From Acidobacteriaceae bacterium (GTDB lineage: Bacteria; Acidobacteriota; Terriglobia; Terriglobales; Acidobacteriaceae): a DNA stretch of 60,743 bases. The notes under the pieces were generated by a model. That model saw only the letters and a list, made by a program, of their open reading frames with translations. It ran no database searches and was not told the origin of the DNA. The DNA lies in contig PKUV01000029.1 in NCBI GenBank assembly GCA_003131315.1, positions 14,798 through 75,540 of the forward strand, given 5' to 3'. The position numbers and the translations under genes were made by a program. This document shows positions 16,632-24,856 of the stretch, in pieces. Each line of letters begins with the position of its first letter. Within the stretch, counting starts at the first letter, position 1.

Positions 16632-18401
16632 TCAGTACTTCCTCGGCCGTGGCTGAATCAGCGATGCATCTACCGGCTCGAACTCGAACTTTGGCTCATC
16701 CAACTCGGGCGCATAGACTGCCTTCGTGGTCTTCATCCAGTTCTTGTCGTCGCGGTCAGGAAAGTCTGGCTTGTAGTGCGAGCCGCGAGATTCGTCGCGC
16801 ATGGCCGCTCCCTGCGCGATTACTCGCGACAACTGCAGCATGTTGTAAAGCTGACGCGTGAAAGCGATGGTGGTGTTGGCCCACTGCGAGCGATCGCTCA
16901 GATTGACCTTCTGGTAGCGCTGCAGCAGTTCCACCACCTTGGCGTCCGCTGCCTCACACTTCTTGTTGTAGCGGATGACCGTGCAGTTTGCAGTCATGGT
17001 TTCGCCGAGTTCGCGCCAGAGCAGGAACGGGTTCTCGTTGCCGTCGGCGCTCATGAGGCGAGCGTTGATTTCCTGCTGGCGTTTGCGCTCGGCGTCGAAG
17101 TGGCCGTTGCTGGGCGCGGCTTGCAGATTCTTGGCGTACTCCACTGCATTCGGACCGGAGACGAAGCCTCCGTAGATGCACGACAGCAGCGAGTTCGCGC
17201 CCAGCCGGTTGGCGCCATGGTATTGGTATTCAGCTTCTCCTGCCGCGAAGATTCCAGGAATGTTCGTGGACTGTTTGTAATCCACCCAGAGTCCGCCCAT
17301 GGTGTAGTGCATGCCGGGGAAAATCTTCATGGGCACGTCGCGCGGATCGTCGCCGACAAACTTCTCGTAGATTTCGAGAATGCCTTCCAGCTTGCGGTCG
17401 AGGGTCTTGCGGTCGATGTGGGTGAGGTCGAGGTAAACCATCGGCTTGCCGTCGATGCCGAGGTTGTGCTCGTACACCACCTTGAAAATCGCACGAGTGG
17501 CCACATCGCGCGGGACGAGGTTGCCGTATTTCGGATACCACTCTTCGAGGAAGTACCAGCGTTCTTTCTCAGGAATGGATTTGGGATCGCGCTTGTCGCC
17601 CTGCGTCCTGGGAACCCAGACGCGTCCGCCTTCGCCGCGGGCCGATTCCGACATGAGGCGCAGCTTGTCTTCGCCGGGGATGCAGGTGGGATGCACCTGG
17701 ATGAGCTCGCCGTTCGCGTAATAGCAGCCCTGTTGGTAGAGCGCGGACTGCGCCGACCCGGTACAAACAACCGAGTTCGTGGACTTGCCGAAGATGGCGC
17801 CAACACCGCCGGTTGCAATGATGATGGCGTCGGCAGGGAAGGTTCGCACTTCCATTGTCCGCAGGTCCATCGCACAGATGCCGCGGCAAACGCGGTTTCC
17901 GTCGAGCACGGCCGAGAGAAATTCCCAGTGCTCGTACTTCTTCACCTTGCCTTCGGACTCGTAGCGGCGGACCTGCTCGTCGAGTGCGTAGAGAAGCTGC
18001 TGGCCGGTAGTTGCTCCGGCGAACGCGGTGCGGTTATAGAGCGTGCCGCCGAAGCGGCGGAAATCGAGCAGACCTTCGGGAGTGCGATTGAACGGAACGC
18101 CCATGCGGTCGAGCAGATCGATGATGCCGGGAGCGGCCTCGCACATAGCCTTGACCGGCGGCTGGTTGGCGAGGAAGTCGCCACCGTAGATGGTGTCGTC
18201 GAAATGGATCCAGGTGGAATCGCCTTCGCCCTTCAGGTTCTTGGCGGCGTTGATGCCACCTTGCGCGCAAACCGAGTGTGAGCGTTTTACGGGGACGATG
18301 GAGAACAGGTCAACCTCACCGCCCATCTCAGCGATCTTAATGACGGCGGCGAGGCCTGCCAGTCCGCCGCCCACTACGATGATTTTCGGAGTTGCTGCCA
18401 T
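16632..18401 (-). CDS. sdhA: succinate dehydrogenase flavoprotein subunit
   Basis: A 589-residue FAD enzyme. The FAD-binding GGGLAGLAA is at residues 11-19 and the flavinylation His region HSVCAQGGINAAKN near 42-55. HPTCIPGEDKL and GMHYTMGGLWVDYKQSTNIPGIFAAGEAEYQYHGANRLGANSLL are present with the catalytic Arg/His residues. It oxidises succinate to fumarate; the operon is the B-type (Wolinella/Bacteroidetes-like) form. The long minus-strand open frame is real; the antisense one is a shadow. Confidence 0.95.
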   Translation of the reverse strand: MAATPKIIVVGGGLAGLAAVIKIAEMGGEVDLFSIVPVKRSHSVCAQGGINAAKNLKGEGDSTWIHFDDTIYGGDFLANQPPVKAMCEAAPGIIDLLDRMGVPFNRTPEGLLDFRRFGGTLYNRTAFAGATTGQQLLYALDEQVRRYESEGKVKKYEHWEFLSAVLDGNRVCRGICAMDLRTMEVRTFPADAIIIATGGVGAIFGKSTNSVVCTGSAQSALYQQGCYYANGELIQVHPTCIPGEDKLRLMSESARGEGGRVWVPRTQGDKRDPKSIPEKERWYFLEEWYPKYGNLVPRDVATRAIFKVVYEHNLGIDGKPMVYLDLTHIDRKTLDRKLEGILEIYEKFVGDDPRDVPMKIFPGMHYTMGGLWVDYKQSTNIPGIFAAGEAEYQYHGANRLGANSLLSCIYGGFVSGPNAVEYAKNLQAAPSNGHFDAERKRQQEINARLMSADGNENPFLLWRELGETMTANCTVIRYNKKCEAADAKVVELLQRYQKVNLSDRSQWANTTIAFTRQLYNMLQLSRVIAQGAAMRDESRGSHYKPDFPDRDDKNWMKTTKAVYAPELDEPKFEFEPVDASLIQPRPRKY

Positions 18402-18447
18402 GCTGTATGAATCCGATCTGCCGGGCTGGGCCCGGGCCTGCTCGTGA

Positions 18448-18553
18448 CCTCAGCGGCTAAAGCCGCATTCAAGATATTGCAGTTACCGCAGCGCTAAAGC
18501 GCTGCGCCACCCAAAAACTGCGCCACCCAAAAAACTGTGCTACCCAAAAAAAG
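18448..18553. repeat. hairpin repeats followed by a short tandem repeat
   Basis: CGGCTAAAGCCG and GCAGCGCTAAAGCGCTGC hairpins, then three tandem units of about 17 bases (CTGCGCCACCCAAAAA, CTGCGCCACCCAAAAAA, CTGTGCTACCCAAAAAAA) from 18501 to 18553. It lies in the sdhC-sdhA gap, inside the transcribed operon. Confidence 0.75.
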
Positions 18554-18578
18554 CACAACATCGAGTTTTTCCAACCCG

Positions 18579-19310
18579 CTAGCGCATCACTATATTTTCC
18601 GAAGCATTCGAATCCAAAGGCTGGTACGGCGTCCTCAGGAATCCGTACATGCTGGCCGCGCCGATCGAAACCAGGCCGAGAGCGAGCGCGAGGCAGAGGT
18701 AGCCAAAGCGGCGGCGCGCCGTTTCTCCGGTCGTAATACCCCACTTGGCGGCGAACAACCACAGGCCGTAGCTGAAATGCCAGGAAGCGGCAACGATGCC
18801 GACGGCATAGAAGGCGACCATCCAGGGATTCTGAAATTCTCCCTGGACCTTGGCGAACGACTGCATGGGATGTGTCGGCAGGTGCACGCCGGTGAAGCGC
18901 AGGTAATAAGTGTGCTGCACCATGTAGACGAGCGCGATGATGCCGGTCCAGCGCTGCGAGGTGTAGAGCCAGTTGCCGGTCCAGGGATAATCGCCGACGT
19001 TGGTGTCGCCTTGATACCAGATGTAGATGCCGTAAAGGCCGTGGTAGAGAATCGGAATCCAAATGAAGAACAGCTCCAGCAGAAAAACGAAGGGCAGGCT
19101 GTTCAGAAACTCGACTTGCTTTCCGTAGGCGAGTGGGCCTTTGAAGGCTTCGGCGTTCGAGATGAAGTGTTCGAGAAGGAAGGCTCCGATGGGGACGACG
19201 CCGCTGAGGGAATGCAGACGGCGCAGCAGGAACGAGGTTCCCTCGCCAGCGCGCAGTGGAGCGACGCCCGATTTGATTCTGGGAGCGACCGGATTGGCAG
19301 TTGACGCCAC
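18579..19310 (-). CDS. sdhC: succinate dehydrogenase cytochrome b subunit
   Basis: A 243-residue membrane protein of the single-subunit diheme cytochrome b type (sdhC_b558 family). About five transmembrane helices. Candidate heme-ligand histidines are in LLEHFI, LYHGLYG, VQHTYYL and ASWHFSYG. It anchors SdhAB and reduces quinone. It starts with GTG at 19310, preceded by AAGGAG. First gene of sdhCAB, with no SdhD, as expected for type B. Confidence 0.9.
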   Translation of the reverse strand: MASTANPVAPRIKSGVAPLRAGEGTSFLLRRLHSLSGVVPIGAFLLEHFISNAEAFKGPLAYGKQVEFLNSLPFVFLLELFFIWIPILYHGLYGIYIWYQGDTNVGDYPWTGNWLYTSQRWTGIIALVYMVQHTYYLRFTGVHLPTHPMQSFAKVQGEFQNPWMVAFYAVGIVAASWHFSYGLWLFAAKWGITTGETARRRFGYLCLALALGLVSIGAASMYGFLRTPYQPLDSNASENIVMR

Positions 19311-19397
19311 GATGACTACTCCTTACGTGGTCCGATGTGCAAACTGGCTATTATCGTTTTGCGGGGGAAGGGAAGTCAAGGAAAGCTTGAAAGATTG

Positions 19398-19516
19398 AAC
19401 CGCAGAGGTCGCGGAGTTCGCAGAGGAAAACTAGAAATTAACGCCCGAGCTGCGGAGTTCGCCGCAAACAAGTGGCTGTGCTTAATTCCTCTGCGATCTC
19501 TGCGTACTCCGCGGTT
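19398..19516. repeat. long hairpin repeat (AACCGCAGAGG ... CCTCTGCG..GGTT)
   Basis: Arms of about 30 bases (AACCGCAGAGGTCGCGGAG / CTCTGCGTACTCCGCGGTT) around a 50-base loop. The right arm reaches 2 bases into the rdgB stop codon. Same type as 20171-20246, 30224-30312, 36284-36347, 39257-39380 and 60617-60696. Confidence 0.75.
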
Positions 19517-20147
19517 AAAGCTCTCGACCGTTGGCTCCCCGATACCATTCCAGGAATGCGCGAAAGGCTGCGCCACGATGGCTGTACTGCGCTTTTTCTA
19601 CCGCGCTCAGTTCGGCAAAGGTCTTGCCGCTTTGCGGGAAATAGAACAGTGGATCGTATCCGAATCCGTGCTGGCCCCGGGGCGTGTCCAGAATGACGCC
19701 TTCAGCGGTGCCGCGGAAGGTGTGCAGCGTCTGGCCGTCACGGGCGACGGCCAGGACGCAGACGAATCGCGCGGCGCGTTTTTTTTCTTCAACGCCGTTT
19801 AGTTCGCGCAGCACTCTCGCGTTGTTGGCTTCGTCATCCGTGTTGCACTCTGCCGTGTGCGGTTCGTCGGCAGCGTAGCGCGCGGAATGAACGCCGGGTG
19901 CTCCACCGAGAGCATCAATCTCCAGGCCGGAGTCGTCGGCTAGAACCAGTTCGCCGGGAACGGTGAGACTGTAGGACTCAGCTTTCTTGCGCGCGTTCTC
20001 CTCGAAAGTGGCTCCGTCTTCGATAACCTCGGGCAGAGAAGAAAAGTGCGGTATGTTGGCGATCGTGATGCCGTAGGGCGCGGCGGCTCCGGCGAAGTCG
20101 CGAAGTTTGCCGGGATTTGAGGTTGCCAGCAGTACGCGACGTTGCAT
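19515..20147 (-). CDS. rdgB: non-canonical purine NTP pyrophosphatase
   Basis: A 210-residue Ham1/RdgB enzyme that removes dITP, XTP and ITP from the nucleotide pool. TSNPGKLRDF opens the protein, DDSGLEIDALGGAPGVHSARYA and GFGYDPLFYFPQSGKTFAELS are family signatures, and the catalytic Asp is in ADDSGL. Slightly longer than the E. coli enzyme (197). The stop lies within a long hairpin repeat. Confidence 0.95.
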   Translation of the reverse strand: MQRRVLLATSNPGKLRDFAGAAAPYGITIANIPHFSSLPEVIEDGATFEENARKKAESYSLTVPGELVLADDSGLEIDALGGAPGVHSARYAADEPHTAECNTDDEANNARVLRELNGVEEKKRAARFVCVLAVARDGQTLHTFRGTAEGVILDTPRGQHGFGYDPLFYFPQSGKTFAELSAVEKAQYSHRGAAFRAFLEWYRGANGREL

Positions 20148-20170
20148 CTCGTGTGCTCTCCGATAGCTTT

Positions 20171-20246
20171 TCCCTGTGTTCCCCTGTGTCCTCTGTGGTT
20201 AAGCCAAAAAGCCGATAACCACAGAGGACACAGGGGAACACAGGGA
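20171..20246. repeat. perfect 30-bp-arm inverted repeat
   Basis: Positions 20171-20200 and 20217-20246 are exact reverse complements over 30 bases, with a 16-base loop. The arm starts TCCCTGTGTTCCCC and ends CTCTGTGGTT. It sits between rdgB and the PTPS-related gene and abuts that gene's stop codon (20247). Confidence 0.9.
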
Positions 20247-22109
20247 TTACATATTCTGCCCTAGCGGGGGCTTTGGCTGCGTCATGATCCACGCGGCGAT
20301 CAGTAGACTGAAGCTGACCAGCGAGACGATGTTTCCGATGAGACGATCGATCGTCCGGCGGAAATGGATGTGTACATCGCTGTTTCCGGCAGCAATGGGA
20401 ATGACGATCAGCCCGGTGACATCGGTTGTCCGCGTTTCGGTGGGCTTGCCGTTCACGACGACGTCCCACGCCGGGTAGCTGAAGACGCGAACGGTTAAAT
20501 CTTGCGGTGCGGCAGCGTGCACCGTGAAGTGTTTTTCCGTTTGCTCCCACGCCAGCATCTCGCTGCGCACCGGTGCTCCCGTGTCGTCGCTGACGCGGGG
20601 CAGACTTTTGTTCAACTCGTAGGCGTCGGCTCCGGCTGGGACGTATTCGTCGGTGCCCTCATAGCCGGTGCCATCGGCGACGGCATCGCTCATCTCACGG
20701 ATATCGACGGCCGTGTCCCACCAAGGGGCCTGGATGCGATAGCCGGCGACGATAACCGTGGCCAGCAGAACGGCAGACGCCAGCAAGCGCGAGGTCCAGC
20801 GTTTGGCGGCCAGGGTTAGAAGCATCGCTAAAGCGGCGTTCATGCAGAGCAACCAGCGGAAGGGAAGTTGCACGAAGCGGAATTTGGGCAAGTGTTGCCA
20901 GAGCAAATTGCTCGCGGGAAGCATGAGGAGCACACTGACCGCACCCCAGGCGGAGAGCAGCATCCACGGGCTTTGGCAGGTCGCCGCTCCGGTCGCGCTG
21001 CGCGCGACTGGACAGCCGAGGGCGGCTGTCCCTACGCGCTGCTTCCGCCAGTTGCGCGAAAAGCAGATCGCTAATGCGAGGACGCCAATTTCGGCCAGGG
21101 CTACGGTCGAGACCAGAAGATTGAAGCGGTTGTGATCGGGATCGGCAATGGTGGTGAAAAGAAAATTCTCCTGCGGCCGGACGCCCGGCGACAGCACTTG
21201 GCTGAGGTTGATCCATCCTTGTTCGTAAATTGCCGGTAGCAGATAAAACGAAGCGAGGCCGGCTCCCATGAGCATCGCCAGTGCCGTCCGGATGAGAGGA
21301 CGCCAGATCTGTGGACCCCACGATCGTGTACGGGCGGCCTCACGCGCGGCAAAAACCAACGCCAGCCCGGCCGTTGAGTAATGGATCATCACGGCGGCGG
21401 GTACGTTTGTCAGCCAGGCTGCGGCCAGCGTGAGACTCAACCACAGCGTCGGGCGAAAGCTATGGTGGCTAGACAGATTGCAGTTGCCCTCAGCGGCTAA
21501 AGCCGATGCTTTTGCCGGACTTATGGCACGACTGAAGTCGTGCCCTTCCCCAAACCCGCGTGACTTGCGAGTCTCTCCGCAGTCTGCGGAATCAGGCTGG
21601 CCCAAAGCGGGCTCCTTGAGCCGCAGGAGACAAAGCAGCACAAGCGGCAGCAAGGGAGCGGCCAGTAGTTCGGCGTATGCGCTGCGCCAGTAAACGATCA
21701 ACAAGTGGTAGGGATTCAGCGCATAGAACATGGCCGCAAACAACGCATCCGGAGCCGCGAGCCAGTCGCGGGCGAGCCGGTACATGGCCGCCCCGGAAAG
21801 CGTGAGCACGATCCAGCAATACGCGCCCGGCACCATCTTCCAGGGCAAAATAGAACCGAGCGCGGCGCCCAGAGTCCAGGAAGCGGGGGGATAAAACAGG
21901 AATCGAGCCTCGCCGTATCCCCAGTGCGCCAGCGCCGCCCAGCGCGGATATGCGATGCCATCCTTCCATTGGCCGAGAACTTCCATCCACGAAAACATGT
22001 GGAACTCGAAATCATGCCCGGAGGGACTGCCCCACCAGAAAAACGGAGTGATGGCCACGAGACAGGCGCCAGCCAGCACCAACGCACGCGAGATCGGAGT
22101 TCTGAGCAA
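20247..22109 (-). CDS. large membrane protein, PTPS-related/GT-C-like
   Basis: A 620-residue protein with about 11-13 predicted transmembrane helices. The first loop GHDFEFHMFSWMEVLGQWKDGIAYPRW and the FYPPASWTLGA segment match the 6-pyruvoyl-tetrahydropterin synthase-related membrane family, thought to resemble GT-C glycosyltransferases. Start is TTG at 22109. Two intergenic-type palindromic repeats are translated in frame: residues about 186-209 (FGEGHDFSRAISPAKAS..) and about 355-375 (GTAALGCPVARSATGAATC), both in predicted loops. The lipid-linked sugar function is inferred. Confidence 0.75.
   Translation of the reverse strand: MLRTPISRALVLAGACLVAITPFFWWGSPSGHDFEFHMFSWMEVLGQWKDGIAYPRWAALAHWGYGEARFLFYPPASWTLGAALGSILPWKMVPGAYCWIVLTLSGAAMYRLARDWLAAPDALFAAMFYALNPYHLLIVYWRSAYAELLAAPLLPLVLLCLLRLKEPALGQPDSADCGETRKSRGFGEGHDFSRAISPAKASALAAEGNCNLSSHHSFRPTLWLSLTLAAAWLTNVPAAVMIHYSTAGLALVFAAREAARTRSWGPQIWRPLIRTALAMLMGAGLASFYLLPAIYEQGWINLSQVLSPGVRPQENFLFTTIADPDHNRFNLLVSTVALAEIGVLALAICFSRNWRKQRVGTAALGCPVARSATGAATCQSPWMLLSAWGAVSVLLMLPASNLLWQHLPKFRFVQLPFRWLLCMNAALAMLLTLAAKRWTSRLLASAVLLATVIVAGYRIQAPWWDTAVDIREMSDAVADGTGYEGTDEYVPAGADAYELNKSLPRVSDDTGAPVRSEMLAWEQTEKHFTVHAAAPQDLTVRVFSYPAWDVVVNGKPTETRTTDVTGLIVIPIAAGNSDVHIHFRRTIDRLIGNIVSLVSFSLLIAAWIMTQPKPPLGQNM
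20986..21046. repeat. in-frame palindromic repeat inside a coding sequence
   Basis: Contains GGTCGCGCTGCGCGCGACT and GGACAGCCGAGGGCGGCTGTCC, two hairpins of intergenic-repeat type, read in frame by the PTPS-related gene and encoding about 21 residues without a stop. The residues are Ala/Gly/Thr rich and fall in a loop. Confidence 0.6.
21483..21552. repeat. in-frame palindromic repeat inside a coding sequence
   Basis: CTCAGCGGCTAAAGCCGATGC, then GGCACGACTGAAGTCGTGCC and CTTCCCC. This is the same repeat type as the intergenic copy at 9612-9680, but here it lies in frame in the PTPS-related membrane protein gene, adding about 24 residues (GHDFSRAISPAKASALAAEG) between two membrane helices. Confidence 0.75.
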
Positions 22110-22508
22110 ATGACCTTTAGCTTACCTTGAAGTAGCAGCCTGCGGAAAAAGTCCGATGTCGATGCCCAGCCCCTAAAGGGGCAGCTGATTTCGAAAACCG
22201 GCGGCACCGCTGAAGCGGTGCCCTGATACGAAACCCGAATTTTTCCGCAGCCTGCTGGGGCGCGTCGCGCTGCCTCGATCGGACTGCCACGGCGTCGGCG
22301 GCGCGCAGAGCAATTCTATTGCATCGGAAAATTCTCGGAAAATTAACCGAACCGAAATCATTCAGGAGGGGGTGTCGAGGTAGTCTGCGATCAACGAGGT
22401 GGAACAGACCACCGGGGACTGGGCCGACACCAAAGACGGGGTGTCGATCTGGTTCCCGGTTTTTGCTGGGATCAGGACACTATTGGGCGAACGCCGATTG
22501 GCTGGCTT
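22110..22508. other. 399-base intergenic region
   Basis: Holds the complete mosaic repeat 22134-22256 and then about 250 bases without a credible gene. A weak purine-rich stretch near 22365 (ATTCAGGAGGGGG) has no ORF of note behind it. Confidence 0.55.
22134..22256. repeat. mosaic repeat with inverted AGCAGCCTGCGGAAAAA ends
   Basis: Left end AGCAGCCTGCGGAAAAAGTC and right end TTTTTCCGCAGCCTGCT are inverted copies (17 bases). Between them lie CCAGCCCCTAAAGGGGC and GGCACCGCTGAAGCGGTGCC hairpins with CTGATACGAAAC. The two matching ends make it look like a small non-autonomous mobile or REP-like element. Confidence 0.8.
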
Positions 22509-23648
22509 CTATTGGCTAACAGCCGCCGGAGTTCGCTGGCGGTGCAGTTCTGCGAGAAACGCTTCTTCCTCCAGCGCATTGCCGGTCCGGAGCAATTCCA
22601 GGAGTGGATCCTCCGCGTCGGTCGCGGCGCTGCTGGTGTGGCTCAAGTCGACCACGTTGGCGACGAGAGAACGAGGAGAAGTTTCCAGTTCCGGAGTCGC
22701 GCCGGGCTGGCCGGTGAGGAACTCGATGAACTCGCCGACGCTTTTGCGCTGTTCCTCTGTGCGGGCAGGGAATTCAATCCCCATGCCATGTCCGGGATGC
22801 ATGATCCGGACCAAACCTTCGGTGTGAATCTCCATTCCGGCGGCGCGCAGGCACAGGTCGACGGCTGAGGACTGAGGGAAGGGAGATTCGGTCTGCACAT
22901 AGCAGCCGCCCAGACTAAGGTCCGTCAGTTTACATTGGCTGACCGCGTCGGGTTCTTCGGGCAAGGCATCGTGCGAACGGGCAGCCAGCCACTCGCTCAT
23001 TTCCTCGCGCATCTTGGCGTCCATGTCGAGAAAGCGCAGGCCGGTTTGACCGTTGGCGGTACTCCAGGCAACTTCCGCCTCACCTTCAATGCCAGCAGCG
23101 CCGTCGGGGAGCTCGAAGGAGACGCGAACGAGAGCCGCGGATGGAAGCGGCTTCGCCGCCAGCACATCCATGCCGCCGGTGCTCAGGTCGAGCAGGATGC
23201 CTTCCACAGTATTGCTCTCGTCGATACGAATCGAAACCGCCGCCTGGACAGCAACCCGCAACGATTGCCGCCTTTCGCGCTTCAGCAGCGCCGTGGCGGC
23301 GCGCAAGGTGTTTTGAGCCTGCTCGGGAGTGATCGGCTTGGTAAGGATGAAATGAGCTCCCGCGCCGAGGATCGAGCGGATCTGCGAGACATCGTGTAGC
23401 AAGGCAACGGTGACGGGCGGATTACGGTCGGGGCCGGCGAGGCGGCGGCAACCGTCGAGCAGCAGAGGCGCCGTTTCGGGATCGTCGAAGTCGACGATGA
23501 CCTGATCGAAGCGCTCCTCCGCCAGTCGCGTCACGGCGACATCGGCCGCGTTCGACCGATCCACCGCAACACCGAGCTGCGCCAAGACCTGAATCAGCGT
23601 TTCCGCAGTCAGGTCGTCCTTTGACACCAGCAGTGCCTGCAATATCAT
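22509..23648 (-). CDS. receiver-like and double PilZ-domain protein
   Basis: A 379-residue protein. Residues about 1-125 form a receiver-like domain with VIVDFDDP near 50-55 (possible phospho-acceptor Asp) and the conserved TKPITPEQ Lys near 105. A PilZ domain (about 130-220) has RRQSLRV and DLSTGGMDV, the two c-di-GMP-binding motifs. A second PilZ-like domain (about 235-330) keeps TDLSLGGCYV but lacks the RxxxR. The C-terminal 50 residues are Glu/Leu rich. The role is probably c-di-GMP sensing; the partner is unknown. Confidence 0.8.
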   Translation of the reverse strand: MILQALLVSKDDLTAETLIQVLAQLGVAVDRSNAADVAVTRLAEERFDQVIVDFDDPETAPLLLDGCRRLAGPDRNPPVTVALLHDVSQIRSILGAGAHFILTKPITPEQAQNTLRAATALLKRERRQSLRVAVQAAVSIRIDESNTVEGILLDLSTGGMDVLAAKPLPSAALVRVSFELPDGAAGIEGEAEVAWSTANGQTGLRFLDMDAKMREEMSEWLAARSHDALPEEPDAVSQCKLTDLSLGGCYVQTESPFPQSSAVDLCLRAAGMEIHTEGLVRIMHPGHGMGIEFPARTEEQRKSVGEFIEFLTGQPGATPELETSPRSLVANVVDLSHTSSAATDAEDPLLELLRTGNALEEEAFLAELHRQRTPAAVSQ

Positions 23649-23679
23649 GGGACCGAGCCTCCCGCCTCGCTCTGCGCTT

Positions 23680-23940
23680 CTACGGCCAGCGCGGAGTTAC
23701 GCTACGCGCTGGCTTGGGCGCGGCAGGCGAGGATTGAGCGCTGGCCTTGGCAGCCATCGCATTGGAGTTTTCGTCGTCCACTTCCGCCAGCACTGCGCTA
23801 TCGTCCTCGTTGTCATTTTCGGCAAGCAAGGGCGCGACTTCGCGCAGTTTCTCGGCAGCCTGCTGCAGCATCTCGATCTGCTTACCCAACTGCGTGTACT
23901 GCGCCTGCTTGCGGCGCAAAACCTCATGGATATCCTTCAT
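23680..23940 (-). CDS. small coiled-coil protein, function unknown
   Basis: An 86-residue protein (MKDIHEVLRRKQAQYTQLGKQIEMLQQAAEKL..), predicted coiled coil over the first 40 residues and then a disordered acidic/Ala-Pro tail. It ends 31 bases before the REC-PilZ gene, so the two are probably co-transcribed. It might assist the PilZ protein. ATG at 23940 has a GGGGG stretch upstream. Confidence 0.65.
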   Translation of the reverse strand: MKDIHEVLRRKQAQYTQLGKQIEMLQQAAEKLREVAPLLAENDNEDDSAVLAEVDDENSNAMAAKASAQSSPAAPKPARSVTPRWP

Positions 23941-24167
23941 ACAACCCCCTGCGCCTGACTGTAGGTTTGGACCAAGGTAAGGTCAACGGCAAAGCCGTTG
24001 CGGGCCGTTACCGCAGTAACCGAGGAAAAGGACATGGGGGCAAAGCGGTGTTCGAGTCAGGCAGGGCTCAGGACACCCAGCAGTTCAGACGGTCCTGAGG
24101 AGGGGCCGGTTCGACGCGGAATCGAACTTTCCCTGCAAAGGCCAGCAAGCCGATCAGGTAGCTTGTA

Positions 24168-24201
24168 CTCAAAATCAAAAGCCCCGCCTTGCGGCGGGGC
24201 T
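24168..24201 (-). terminator. rho-independent terminator of the PEP-CTERM gene
   Basis: Stem AGCCCCGCC / GGCGGGGCT with a TTGC loop; read on the minus strand it is followed by TTTTGATTTT. It lies 37 bases past the PEP-CTERM stop. Confidence 0.85.
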
Positions 24202-24238
24202 ATGAGTTGAGTGTTCTGGGCGAACCAACAAACTTAGG

Positions 24239-24856
24239 TTATGCCCCGATCAGCTTGCGACGGAACATTCCAGCGATACCCACAAGCCCTGTTCCTAGAA
24301 GACCCAAAGTTCCGGGTTCCGGGACGGTGAGGTTCGTGGTGCCCACACGGATGTGCCCGATACCCTGGATGAGCTGTCCGTTAACGGTAAAGATGTTCTG
24401 GGTTGTCGTTCCAGTCACGCTACGACCGTCCCACAGCGTGCCTTGGATCGTGCCGCTGAGAGTGTAGGTCAGGTTTGCGCTGCCCGGCCCGCTAATCGGG
24501 CTAGTCAGAGTCCAATTGATCGGACCGACGAAGCTGCCGGTGAAGAGCGTTGTGTGGTGTCCATGTGCCCAGTTGCCAACGCCAATCACGACAAATGTCG
24601 AACCCGTGGAATCAAACGTTCCGCCCCATCGGACTGAGCCGCTGGTCAGAGCCCCGGTCGTGAAGCTGACCGAACCGAGAGCGTGTCCCTTCGTAGCTGT
24701 GATTCCGTTGAAGCTCTGCAGTTGCGATCCCTTAGAAGTGATGCCCGCGTTCGAAATCGAAATGCTGCCATACTGGTTTGTGAGAGTAATACCGTCCGCC
24801 CAAGCGGCAATCGGCAACGCCAATGCCAGAAATGCTAAAACTACCACTCGCCTCAT
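24239..24856 (-). CDS. PEP-CTERM sorting-signal protein
   Basis: A 205-residue exported protein. Signal peptide MRRVVVLAFLALALPIAAWA, then Gly/Ser/Thr-rich beta-type repeats (SISISNAGITSKGSQLQ, TTGALTSGSVRWGGTF). The C-terminus is VPEPGTLGLLGTGLVGIAGMFRRKL: a PEP motif, a hydrophobic segment and a basic tail, the exosortase-recognised PEP-CTERM signal. It is probably an extracellular matrix or surface protein. No exosortase gene is in the window. Confidence 0.92.
   Translation of the reverse strand: MRRVVVLAFLALALPIAAWADGITLTNQYGSISISNAGITSKGSQLQSFNGITATKGHALGSVSFTTGALTSGSVRWGGTFDSTGSTFVVIGVGNWAHGHHTTLFTGSFVGPINWTLTSPISGPGSANLTYTLSGTIQGTLWDGRSVTGTTTQNIFTVNGQLIQGIGHIRVGTTNLTVPEPGTLGLLGTGLVGIAGMFRRKLIGA

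Noticed and set aside
16620-18281. A 553-codon open frame on the + strand antisense to sdhA
   Set aside because: It is the mirror of a highly conserved minus-strand flavoprotein; long antisense frames are common in GC-rich DNA and the translated protein shows no family.
23975-24110. c-di-GMP-I (GEMM) riboswitch
   Set aside because: The two GCAAA motifs are about 46 bases apart and lack the P1b and tetraloop receptor arrangement; kept only as a low-interest finding.
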